A DNA stretch of 64,000 nt, from contig OW203721.1 of assembly GCA_934045075.1 (NCBI GenBank), positions 22,578,181-22,642,180 of the forward strand, written 5' to 3'. The DNA is from Yponomeuta sedellus (taxonomy: Eukaryota > Arthropoda > Insecta > Lepidoptera > Yponomeutidae). Positions 1-11,200 of this stretch are shown here, in pieces. Under the pieces are notes generated by a model. The model had not been told where the DNA came from. It worked only from the letters and a program-made list of their open reading frames with translations, and ran no database searches. A program made the translations under genes and the position numbers. Every line of letters begins with the position of its first letter. Within the stretch, counting starts at the first letter, position 1.

Positions 1-26
1 TATGAATTGTCTGATTTATATAACAA

Positions 27-224
27 CTGGCTGTGCGCCGCGGTGCTACCCGCAATTTATACATTTTTTCATGGGAATTACATATTTTCCTGCCGTAAGA
101 CGTAGCCAATGTGTTAAGCCAGGGTGTAAGCTAACTCCATACCAAATTTTATTAAAATCGCTCCAGCCGTTAAGAAGTAACAAACTTAACACTCATAAAC
201 TTTCGCCTTTATAGTATAGAGTGA
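27..224 (-). mobile_element. Hel-1 copy 1, non-autonomous Helitron-like element
   Basis: Read on the minus strand it starts with TC after an A and runs through a TATAAAGGCGAAAG-type 5' end to a GC-rich hairpin near its 3' end. The terminal CTAG seen in the copy at 8734-8942 is mutated here (CCAG). It is homologous over its length to 8734-8942 and 41885-42087. The class is inferred from the ends of the better copy. Confidence 0.6.
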
Positions 225-750
225 TGTGATGATGTGAAGGGTAATTTTGACACGAAACGTGAAGATGGATGATTCAAGACAGTGGACAGTCTTCTTATCG
301 TGGCAGTGACAAACCATTCAAACTTTATTGGTCCAAAACTTGGCCACGCACTCATCAGCTTCTGAGGCCGCTTGCAGGTCCTCACGAGCGCAGGTACTTG
401 GGCGCTAGGGACATGCACGTAGATTCTCATAGTGCGTAAGGAGGCTCCGAATCCTCGGAGCCAATCCGAATCTTCCCTCGGACTGGCCGTAGAGGTATAT
501 CTGGTAAATTCCCGATGTGCCGGATATCTGACGTGCCCGTGTGAGTGATAGGCAGTCGACTCACTTGTGTTACATATACTTACCTAATATAATAAAAACG
601 TAGTTACCACCAATAGAAGTTTTTTGGTTTTAAGTGGAATCACTTTATTTTCATTCCAGTTCTACATACCCGATAATTATTTCTTTAGTCATAACGGCGG
701 AAGAAAAAGATCTACTGATGAATAATACAAATAAGTAAATAATCCAGATA
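225..750. other. Unassigned non-coding stretch
   Basis: Short ORFs exist on both strands but none shows splice sites, a recognisable domain or similarity to another part of the window. I see no gene here. Confidence 0.5.
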
Positions 751-935
751 ATATTGTAGAGAGGTTCGAAATTTCGCTGATGCCGGCATTTGCCCAATAG
801 CTCAGTTGGGGGTCCGCTGGCACGGCTAGCCAAAGGTCGCGGGTTCGAGTCCCGGCATGGGTGGAATTTTTAGCCTGTAAATAGGTTTTTAAAAAATGTA
901 CTTAGCACGGGTTAGTGCAACAAAAATAATAATCT
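751..935 (+). mobile_element. SINE-T copy (diverged)
   Basis: It carries a tRNA-like segment (A-box-like TAGCTCAGTTGG, B-box-like GGGTTCGAGTCCC), then the family tail with TAGCCTGTAAATAGG, GCACGGGTTAGTGC and an A-rich end. The same order is found at 8255-8465 and 49160-49422. The shared flanks mark it as a retroposon and not a tRNA gene. Confidence 0.8.
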
Positions 936-1362
936 ACTGATGAATTTAAACAGCGTTACCAAGAACAGAGAGCTTCTCCAGAAGTCACTGATTTACCTAA
1001 ATTAATGAAATTTAAAATACAGTGTTTTTGGCCATTGTTTGCCGACTTGAATTGACCATATAGAGGAGTCTATTGACTGCAATAGACCCAATCAGTTTAT
1101 TTATATCAAGCTTTCAATTTGTTTACCTTGGGATGGAACTTTCCATCCTCTAAACTAACTAATAACGTGTATTTTAGGGCATGGTGATCTTTATAAGTTA
1201 TCATTACGTAGCATAAGGTAGCATAAACACATTAGAAGATTTAAAACTGAGAAGCAATCCATCCAAAGAAGTTGCTGTGCACATTACAACGTTTATTGAA
1301 GAGGACGCTATCAAAATTGTACTTTTTAGCAAAAACATTCCGGCTATGAAACAAATAAAATA

Positions 1363-1507
1363 ACCTATTTAGAGGCTAAAAATTTCACCCATGCCGGGAT
1401 TCGAACCCGCAACCTCTGGCTATCCGTGCCGTGCTATCTGGCACGGATAGCCAGAGGTTGCGGGTTCGAATCCCGGCATGGGTGAAATTTTTAGCCTCTA
1501 AATAGGT
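1363..1507. repeat. Perfect 68-bp inverted repeat made of two SINE-T halves
   Basis: Bases 1363-1430 are the exact reverse complement of 1440-1507, with 9 bases between. Each arm spans the 3' half of the tRNA-like core and the first part of the SINE-T tail. The right-hand copy continues with the normal family tail to about 1560. Confidence 0.92.
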
Positions 1508-1560
1508 TTTTAAATTTGTTCCTTAGCACGGGTTAGTGCATTAAAAATAAAAATAGTATA

Positions 1561-3183
1561 ATCAAATAAAATAAGTTTTTTTTCCCTTTAATTCCTTTTA
1601 ATAGCACAAAGACAGTTGTTATAGTTAATTACTTATCTAAAACACTCCTCGTCATCAATACACAAAAAATGCACTATAGTTTCAATATTAACATTATTAC
1701 AAAGATGTCTTCTAGCATTGTTTTCTACGTGACGAGTGGCCTGACACGCCTAAAAAACATTGTAATGAAATCACATAGCAAAATCAGGAGCATCACAGCG
1801 AAGTACGTGAGTACGTGCTTCGCAAAGAAAGTGACCCAGTCGTTGATCATGAAAGAACAAGGGAGAGTGATGTCTAGTGCTGGCTCCATCATGATCCAGT
1901 GTTGACTCCACCAGCCTGCAGAGTTTCTTTTACTTCGGTTAGGTGCAGGTTTTGTGTCACGAGTCCTTGGCGGAGTGGCCATCTGCCTTTCAAGGCCTCA
2001 CTCACCTATGCAGCTTGAGCCGGTGCCTGCTCTAATCTCAGGAAGACAAATCTACTCTTTTTTGTAGAGATCCATGTTGGAACATCGGGTTACTTGCGCG
2101 GTAATGCGTTCTCGCCAGGTGCGCTAATGATTAATCACACGCTTGGCTATGTTGATTAAAGAAAATGTCAAGTTTATCTGTTATTTATTTTGCTCCCCAT
2201 GTGGTGCCGTGTGCAAAGTGGTAGTTACGATTACAAGCTGCGATTTTACCCTCTGCGGTAAAGTTAAGGTCAGAAACTAGTCATTCGGTAAGTATCGGTC
2301 CGACCGTTTAGCTTTTGACAGATGCACACCAAGGAAGTTCAACCATAGGCGTAAAATGCATCACTTTGTGGACACATTTTTTTCGCAATACTGATGCGAA
2401 GAATATGGCTACAATATTACAACGATTAGATTAAGGAGCGAAGACTATTCAAGTTGATTTTGTATAAAACATATAAACCTATGTTATTGCTGAGATCTAT
2501 CCTACTTATAAGTAAAAATAATATGAAAACTCGTTCGGTAGTTTTCAGTTTGTCACGCTTACACAAACTATAAGAAATATCAAAATAAATTAGCACCGCC
2601 ATCAATCGATTAAAACTTCAACGTAATTGAAATCGAATATCACAAAGAATCGAATCGGTAACTTCATAGAACTTCACTAAATCGAAGTGTCAAAAGTTAA
2701 ATAAACGTATGTACCGATTATAAAGATAACAACATGTTCTGTGATAACAACGACCTGAGGGCTTATTCTGTTAAAAATAACTTCTGCTCATCGAGACCAA
2801 GACCCACGATTGAGCATCGTGCCTAGGATCACGGGCCTAGATTTAAATAGCATGTATGCCAAAAACAACCGGATTTAAATAGCATGTATGCCAAAAACAA
2901 CCGGAAACTTCGGATTTAATTGTATCAAGTCCTAGATTGACATATGAAATATATTTTCCGCGGTAAGAGCGGGGGATCCCCTTCCGCACCGCCGGCGACC
3001 GCACGTCTCTCGAGTCTCGACTAATGCGTTATATTTACCTACATGTTTTAGTGCTATTTTTTAAAGTTTTAACCAGGTCGCGGGCCGGATAAAGGACTTA
3101 CGCGGGCCGTATGGTGGCCCGGGGGCCGTATGTTCGACGGGCCTGCACTAGACGCTGTATAAATCATATAATTACGTAGATGC
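1561..3183. other. Non-coding stretch with a short tandem duplication
   Basis: No gene recognised. A 78-codon ORF at 1669-1905 has no domain I know and no splice sites. At about 2840-2903 a 32-bp unit containing AGCATGTATGCC is present twice in tandem. Confidence 0.5.
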
Positions 3184-3195
3184 ATAGACCAGAGG

Positions 3196-3562
3196 AAGCG
3201 CTCGTGGCCTAGGCGAACCGAGTGATTGGAATCAATCACGTGATTAAGCAACAACAGGCGCGGTAAGGTACGGGATGGGTGAGCGTCCCGTGTCTACCGC
3301 TAGTGGCATTTTTCCGAGCGCTTCCGTGCTTCGCAAGGCACGTTAAGCCGTTGGTGCCGGCTGTCATATAATGGCAGTCGTTAAGCCATGTCAGAGGCCT
3401 TATGGGCGGCTTGATAACTTCTGACAGTAAGGCCCGCCACTGTCTTACAATCCTCCACCAACCCGGACTTGGCCCCCGTGGTGGAGTATGGCCTAACCTT
3501 CCTGCGATGTAGGAAGAGACCCGTGCCCCAGCAGTGGGGACATAATATAAGGGTTGATAACG
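3196..3562 (-). mobile_element. SINE-H, full copy with 12-bp target-site duplication
   Basis: The element is bounded by identical 12-mers ATAGACCAGAGG at 3184-3195 and 3563-3574, as left by target-primed reverse transcription. It is about 367 bp. On the minus strand it starts near GTTATCAACCCTT, has the hairpin CCTGCATCGCAGG (diverged here) and ends with CACGAGCGCTT. Other copies lie at 23890, 27022, 42455, 60534 and 63358. ORFs across it recur in every copy and are not genes. Confidence 0.85.
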
Positions 3563-3928
3563 ATAGACCAGAGGTTTTTCGAGATAAATTGCGTAGCAGC
3601 ATCTATACTTATACTTTATTGCACACGAAATATTAATAAGCACGAGCTTATCTAGTTGTTAACCTGAAAAGTACCTACATCGAAATGTCATTGTAAACTA
3701 CGAATTGTAGTTCTATAAAACAGAACAGAAAAATGTGAAAAAACATAAAAACGATAAAAATAAAAAAAATACATAAAAATAACGAACAACCCGACTGCTG
3801 CACATTCTACTAAGCAGGCGTTACCCAAATTCAACAATGTAACTTTACGTGAGGTACCTAGACTGCTTAGTAATTATGATTATGTTCAGCAGTCGGATTG
3901 TTGGCTATTTTTTATTCCAGTTGTTTAA

Positions 3929-4980
3929 CAACTTTCCTGCAATTTCATTGCGGTACTTATTTGAGTGAGTCTCTTTCGTTTTCACAAGAGGCTTAAAATG
4001 CTTTCTTTGAAGAAGGTTCTATAGGAGTGTTTGCGAGTGTCCTTTGAGTCTTAGACAATAAGCTGCTTGAAAAATATATTCCCCTTAAACGCCGCTGTGG
4101 CAGCCACCTGTCGCCGGGTATTCATCGCACTAGCATGTAGAAAATATACGTTAAAAATGACGCAATAGGGTTTCAAATGGGCAATTTACTTCTAAAGAAA
4201 ACAAGGCTGCTTCAAATGCTCCATTGGCAGCGCTAGTGAATCATTAAACAGCTACCTAGTTTCCAACACGATAGCACAGAGAAACTCTTCTTATTTACTC
4301 GGCAACTTTCCTGCAATTTTATTGCGCTATTATACTTATTTGAGTCTCATTGGCTCTCAAAAGAGGCTTAAAAGGTTTTCCTTGAAAGTTCTATGGGAGT
4401 GTTTGCAAGTGTCCTTTGAGTCTTAGACAATAAGCAACTTGAAAAATATATTCCCTTCAAACGCCGCTCTGGCAGCCACCTGTTTGCCGGCTATTCATCG
4501 CACTAGCGTGTTGAAAACTTACGTTAAAAATGACGCAATAGAATGTCTAATGGGAAATTTACTTCTAAAGAAAACAGGGCTCCTCTAAGTGGTCCATTGG
4601 CAGCGCTACTGAATCACATGTAGCCCCTTCAATAGGCACCTAGTTTCCAACCCGATAGCACAGAGAAACTCTTCTTATTTACTCGGCAACTCGACAACTG
4701 TCCTGCAATTGTATTGCTCTACTTATTTGAGTGAGTCTGTTTGGTTTTCACAAGAGGCTTAAAATGTTTTCCTTGAAGAATGTCCTATAGAAGTAGTAAG
4801 TCTAGACAGCTGTTTGAAAAATAAAACCCCCCACAACCGCAACTCTGGCAGCCACATGTCGCCGGGTATTCATCGCATTAGCATGTAGAAAACATACGTT
4901 AAAAATGACGCAATAGAGTTTCAAATGGGCAAATTATTTGTAAAGAAAACAAGGCTGCTTTAAGTGGTCCGTTTCATTTT
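3929..4980. repeat. Tandem array, about 2.8 copies of a 374-392 bp unit
   Basis: Copies begin with CAACTTTCCTGCAATT or a close variant at 3929, 4303 and 4695, and share the internal order CACAAGAGGCTTAAAA, TGGCAGCCACCTGT, CATCGCACTAGC and AAAAATGACGCAATAG. The third copy is shortened. No ORF spans a unit. It resembles a short satellite or the remnant of local segmental duplication. Confidence 0.88.
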
Positions 4981-5049
4981 AGCCTTTAAGTAGCGTGAAT
5001 AAGGACCTCGCCAGTTCGACTTCGCGAAAGTTGTTCGGTAATTGCGGAG

Positions 5050-5314
5050 TTCCAATCGCGCTGTTAGAGCTCAGAGAAGCGACTCTCCGCTGTGCAGTCA
5101 GTAAGGGACACCAACCGTTTGTTGCGCGCACGCATACGTGTCAACTAACTCACACATGAACCCGTCTCATCGCAACCAGTCAGGTTCGCTTTGCTGAACG
5201 ATTGGAAAGCTTTAGTGGTGCTCCGTGCGACTGGACCACTCGCCTATAAACTTCAACGTGTTATAATGAAATAGTTCATGTTAAAACAGTTGTTCATACC
5301 CCAGGATCGATCAT
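5050..5314 (+). promoter_or_regulatory. Possible promoter and untranslated first exon of the CaaX-box gene
   Basis: This stretch is richer in GC and CpG than its surroundings, contains an initiator-like TCAGT near 5098 and ends in a strong splice donor (CAT|GTGAGTAG) at 5314/5315. ATGs in it are followed by early in-frame stops, which fits a 5' UTR exon. The link to the exon at 7823 is inferred from strand, order and splice sites; cDNA would settle it. Confidence 0.35.
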
Positions 5315-7080
5315 GTGAGTAGAAAACGCTTATTCTGTAAGTACTGCCAGTACCTACCTATAGTTCGTGATATTTACTCGTCCCCTCGTTCGTTTAATCT
5401 TGAGGTCAGAACCTACTTATTGGATTCATACATGACATGATGACACACATCATTTGTGCCTCCAGAAGTAGCCATAGATAGGCATTAAATTTCTGGGATA
5501 CATTCATACATTCTGGGTAATTCCGTATCAGAGTATAATATTACCTATGTTCTAAGGTAGATACCCGCAGTGCATTCTTAGGTTTATCTGCGTGCACTAA
5601 GTACCTAGGTACAGCAGAAACGTGAGTGAGATAACAGTTCTTAATAATAACAGGCTTTGTAATAACATACCTATAAGTAGTAGGCACTAGGCAGTCGATA
5701 TAACGTTGTAAATTAAGACCACAGTCATTTTAATTAAAGCTGACAACGCAGTACAGGAATGCATGTGTGTGTAGTAGTTAGTACGTCAACCTTTACGTTG
5801 TGAACAGTTATGTTACACGTAACCAAAATATAAAGGTTGAATGTTCTGTGGATTGATCAGTGTTGCAGACAGTTTGCTAAATTTTGACACCTTACTGGTC
5901 GGCGCCAAGTTGGCAAGTCCACTATTTTGTATTTGTCATCGTGTGGAAAATTGGGAAGTCGACTTATTACGATAATATAGAATTTAATAACAATAATACT
6001 TTGTGACGGTGCAAACCTCTTCACACCATTTTTAAACCTCTTCACACCATTTTTATAACTTTTCTATCTATCATTTTCAAATATTTAAATTACGTCACAC
6101 ATTCTTCGATTTTCCTCATTTTTCATCCACTACTACTTTACCCTTTGACCAGATCTGACTTTTTACCTGCTTATCCGTTTTTTATACAGTTTTTCTGTTT
6201 TAATATTTCTAAGTACATACTAATCTACAAATAAAAGCACAGCTAAAGTCGTTCCAGAGTTTATTATTAATTATAAAAGTTATACAACGTTCCAACTTGA
6301 TACTACCAATTACTACTACTTATACAACATATGAAACCAAAATAAAAACTTGTTACAACTTAATATCATTTTTCCCAATGAACTTGATAAGTAATACCAA
6401 GGCCAGAAATAAAATCAAATGGGAACTGCTGATATTTTTAATTAGTTAATAATTATTGCCAAATATATTTTTTTCATTATTAGGACAGGTAAACACGAAA
6501 CAGCCTGATGGTACGTTTACCATAAGCCGGTTTCGCACCAGACGGGGTCGAAACTAAGTATTTTTTTTCTATTTTATTGATTTAGGTTTGCATAATAGTA
6601 CAGATTAAAATTGGATTCAGACCTTCTAGAACCATAACTGGTTGTTTAGTAGAACATAGTAGAACAACCCCGTTTGACCTTTCTGAAACAGCCTGTATAA
6701 CTGTTAACAGCTCATCAAGCTTTTTTATAAGCTATTTCAACGATTCCCATAGTTTGTTTGCATGTAGAACTCATATAGAAAAGGTAAATTTGAAGGAAAA
6801 CATCGTGAGGAAACCCGCATGTTGGTTGGATCCGCACGTTTTGACTTGTCTTTCATGTGGGCTAGGCTGACTAAGCTGTCAGGATGGTATAGATCCTAGT
6901 AAAGCCTACTCTATCTAAAAAATGTCCTCGGCATTGCAGCGACCGACTGGACCATCTAGTGTGAACATCTAGTGTGAGTGATGGTATAAATCGTTTTTAT
7001 ATAGCATCTGGTTGCTGTATAAATCGCATCGCATTCGTAAAGACCAAAATTACATGAAGACTAAAGCCGAATGAACCGAA
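5315..7080. other. Non-coding, probably first intron of the CaaX-box gene
   Basis: No coding exon seen. A 22-bp unit containing AACCTCTTCACACC is duplicated in tandem at about 6011-6054. Around 6765-6850 there is a degenerate piece of SINE-N (GAAGGAAAACATCGTGAGG). Confidence 0.45.
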
Positions 7081-7109
7081 ATAATACTCGTAGTATATCG
7101 AGTTCAGTT

Positions 7110-7200
7110 CGGGACGAGACGAGACAGGGAGAAACTGTCTCGTCCCTAACCCAATATGTGTGGTTACTAATAATTGTCTTGGCCCAAGACAATTATTAGT
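7110..7200. repeat. Two adjacent palindromes
   Basis: GAGACAGG...CTGTCTC around 7117-7143 forms one stem. A nearly perfect palindrome of 17-base arms (ACTAATAATTGTCTTGG and its complement around one base) lies at 7166-7200. Function unknown; such hairpins are often MITE relics. Confidence 0.7.
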
Positions 7201-7822
7201 TACTCTTGGGATTCTATGTTTAGACCATCGCTTTTCAGGGACCGTGCCTGGGCAAGTCCCAGATTTAGCCTACTCCAAACTGTCAATTACTTAGATATTT
7301 TGACACTTCGTAGTAGTCAAAATAATTAACCCGATAGAGTTGAAAGTTACATGATACAAATGCTGGTCAAGCAGTAGTTCGAAAAACATAAATCTGAGAA
7401 AGAAAGGCCAGAAATTGCAGTAAAATATAAACTCTAGTGGACTTTAGTTACTTCATTCCTGATTCACTTACTTTATTTTTGTCGGAAGAGTGAGAGACGA
7501 ACAACCGACCACCGCGAGATCCATTTCTACTTACCATAATTAAGCTAAGCTAAACAGAGCGAACCCTTGTCGCACTCCTCCGACCAACAATCAAATAAGT
7601 GAATCCGGAATTAAGTTAATAATGTTTAGTGCTTACGAAAGTCTTAGCTTTAATACTCATGTTAAAAAAAACATTATTCTTAGTTCATCAATCATACATA
7701 TATTTAGTAGATATTTAACTATTGGTAGGTATGTTCGAAGACTTTTATCCCCTTACTACAGTAGATCAAGGCTCACTCATCCATCCACCTCCTTAAAAAT
7801 CCATCCCTTTTAATATCACTAG

Positions 7823-8230
7823 CCAGGCAAAACCGACTCTAAGACGTTCTTATGTCATGTTTCTAGAAGTCACACTGGCGCCCATTAACAACAAAGCCGG
7901 CGGCGCCGGCTCCGTGCCGAAGCGCGGTGCCGGCCTCCCAGGCAAGTCCTCGAGCTCAGGAAGAGGGCCTAGCATGCTAGGAGGAAACAAAAGCAGCAAC
8001 AGCAGTGCCAAACCCAGCAGCGGCAAATCCACCCTGTTTCCTACCAGCTCCGCTAAAAGCGCTAGCTACACATCCCCAAGCGCCTACAACACCTCGAAGA
8101 GCAACAAAACAACGTTTGGCATAATATGGCTGCCAACGCGCAAACATAATAAAATGAAGAAGGAAGTCGTCTACAATCCCCATCGGGACGACAAGCGGAT
8201 AAGGGACCGGTCGCCGTCTATGTACAATCT
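7823..8230 (+). CDS. CaaX-box gene, exon with the long-form start
   Basis: The acceptor AATATCACTAG|CC at 7822/7823 places ATG 7857 inside the exon; the reading frame is open upstream to 7797. A second possible acceptor, TTTCTAG at 7866, would remove this ATG and require an upstream coding exon. A short out-of-frame ATG at 7852 overlaps the start. Coded sequence is low-complexity (SSSSG, KPSSGKST) and then basic (RKHNKMKKE). The donor at 8230 leaves phase 2. Confidence 0.6.
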
Positions 8231-11200
8231 GTAAGTAATAATAAATAATAAAGAGAATACATACGTAATACAGAGATTATTGTAAAGAGGTTCGAAATTT
8301 CACTGATGCCGGTGAGTCGCCCATTAGCTCAGTTGGAAGAGCGCTGGCACGGATAGCCAGAGGTCGCGGGTTCGAATCCCGCCATGGGTGAAATTTTTAG
8401 CCTCTAAATAGGTTTTTAAAATTGTACTTAGCACGGGTTAGTGTATTTAAAATAATATAATAATAAATATTCTACGCAGAGCCACCGCAAGCCGCTTCTG
8501 CGCCCACGTGCAAGTCTGACAATGCCGCCTTTTGCTCCACGTCACCCCGGTCTCTTCATCTTACTTAATCTTCAGCACTTTATTGTCTTGATTTTCAACG
8601 ATCAGCGCGCGTTGCTTTGCACACGATTTTATTTACAAATAGGTACGAGTAACCTGTCAGTCGCTGTTCTCTCAATTTATACCACAACAATTCAGAAATC
8701 ATACTTTTGTCTTGACAATTATTTATCTACGAACTAGTTGTGCCCCGCGGTGTTACCCGCGATTTATCGATTTTTCCATGGGAATAAAATATTTTTCCAC
8801 GGTAAAACGTAGCCTCTGTGTTACTCCAGGGTGTCAGGTAACTCCATACCAAATTTTATTAAAAATCGCTCCAGCCGTTTAGACGTGGAAAAGTAACAAA
8901 CATACACACTCACAAACTTTCGCATTTATAATATTAGTGTGATGTGATAGTGTGATTTCTGTGAAAATCAGAATCCATAAATTAATTTCAACGTAAGGGA
9001 TTTACGTTCTGTTTGTTGAATGTCAATCAGTGGAGAAAAAACTCCACTCTGACTATCTAAACGACCATGTAATTGACCATAACGATATCCCATGAATGAA
9101 ATCCGCAACTTGCAATTCTAAAACATCACTCTCACTAATTTACATTTCTTTCAAAAGTAGGAAAACACTAATGCTGCGGCCAGACATATGTACAGTACCC
9201 ATGGCAAACGATTTTTATTTTTATAGATTATACATTGTTAAAACAGCTCTACATCATCCATTGATGTCGTGTGGTTCACTCTGTTGCCACACCATTGAAA
9301 GTGTCCTACCGCTTCTGCCCTCCAGAGTCACACCAGCGCCTTGATTATCTCACTTTTCACATAGGTATATATCTGTGTGCGAAAGCGGAATGTTTACTTA
9401 GCTCTGCCGGTGGTATAGACATAATATGAGGCGTAATATGTACCACACATAGTGAATACCGTATTTCAGTGGATAGAGCCACGTAATTATACGACAAAGT
9501 CCAGTAAATACCTTTTATTTACACATGTACACGTTCGAATATACGTAAAAAGTTACATAATGAAAGAGCAGGTCACAAAATTACAGCTGCAAGTACATAA
9601 ACTATAGCTTATTATGACAATTTTACCTATTTCAGAAGGCCAATATGTCATTTGTTTCAAGGTCGGCCTAACGTGCGTGGCTAATTAGAGTGTACTTAAA
9701 ATCTGCTGTGCTATTGTTGTAGTTGATTATTTGTACAATGTCAATCTTCCTACTTGTTACCCTGAGTGCTAATCGGTCCCTCGAATTCACACCTCGAATC
9801 GATATGTATTGTTTATTCTTATGCTTGTGCAGTAAAGCTCTAATTTGTGCCTGGCAAACTACTGTACAATCGTCTCGAACTATACAATCGACAGCATGTC
9901 CAGCTTCCTGCATGTTACAGTAAACAACCTACCACACTAGCATTGAATCTATGGTAATACCATTAAATTTATTTATTTATTTATTACGCATTTTGTCGAA
10001 AACGTTAAGAATCCGCTATTTGACTCTCTTTTCAAGTAAGTCTTAAACGGTAGGTAAATAACTCTTTCATTAGACCAAAAAATATTTTTGTATATTTTTT
10101 AAGGACTTAAAAGCAACATAAAAATATATTTTAAAACTTTGTTTTCCTAAACAGCCAAAAACCCGGTCAGTCATTTTTGTCTATGGTTTGAAGTCCCAAA
10201 AACTTGTAAACAAAGTTCGTGGAATATACCTACTCTTTGAGTTTGACATTCAATTTTCTGTAAGTGATCTGTGAGCATAGTGAAATAACAACAACGCAAC
10301 CATGATTTCATCGAGTTTACATCCAAAATATGGCAATTATCATTACTTATTGCATTGTTCGAGAATGCAAAAACACTTCAATAAAGACCCCCGGGAAGTT
10401 CTGGATTCGTGTACCCAGTGAAATTAACATTCGAAAAACTTGGATTAAACTTGCCAAAAGAGACCCCGATTCTTTATCGATTGAAACTCGGGTGTATTGT
10501 GAAGATCACTTTGATGTAAGTCCTATAATCAATGTCCGCTGGCTCTGGCTGAAAGATGTTTGTTTACAAACGGAAGAGGCTTTCAACATGGCGGATACCG
10601 TTTTCACCGTTCCGAATTAAAAGCGGAAACAAGTTTTTTACTTAGCTTTTGCAGCCTGCAGCTATTAAAATTTATACAGCGGGAATTTTTAATTTTTATA
10701 TTGGCAGCACTGGTCGGTGCGTTCCGAAGAGTTCCGCGTCCGTCCGCCGCCCTAACTAATGTTGAGGTCAACTTGCTCACTCACGGGTTCGCGCGCTGTC
10801 GCTCACTTGTTTTCCATATTCTTCAGTGGCTTTGTTTGTCGCACGGATCCGGATCACGATTACGTCACGCGCACGACTCACGCGTCCTTCCTCTTGTTGT
10901 CTGTGGTGAAGTAAAGCAAAGCAAGGAAATCCTTGAAAAAGAAGAAACGCAAGAGGGTTGTCCTGCGGTGTGAATCGATTTTCAAACGCACCCGTGATCC
11001 CTATACAAAACTCCGTCAAAACTCTTTCTAACAAAACTTCTTTGTTTATTTTTTATGTCAACAAGATGCAAGAAAACAACAATTTTGAGACAATCATTAG
11101 CACGTGGCGCCGTCTTTCTGGTGAACTCCCATCAGAACCAATATTTAACTTTGCAAGGTGAACGAATACAGCAATGCATTTGTCGCAACGCTATGTAATT

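Noticed and set aside
1669..1982. Overlapping ORFs on both strands, including a hydrophobic minus-strand frame
   Set aside because: No start context, splice sites or recognised family; could be chance in 1.6 kb of non-coding sequence.
3236..3643. Coding frames of 135 and 73 codons; similar ones at 27083, 42461, 60528 and 63324
   Set aside because: They recur in every SINE-H copy in different frames and end at element boundaries.
3929..4980. CRISPR-like or regulatory repeat array
   Set aside because: Units are about 380 bp without short identical repeats and unique spacers, and the genome is eukaryotic; a plain tandem duplication.
7850..8183. Minus-strand frames over the first CaaX-gene exon
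   Set aside because: Shadows of the plus-strand exon, which has splice sites and biased amino-acid use.
8310..8392. A tRNA-Ser-like gene
   Set aside because: Cloverleaf pieces are good, but the anticodon loop lacks U33, the acceptor stem is imperfect and identical flanks accompany every copy; it is the core of SINE-T.
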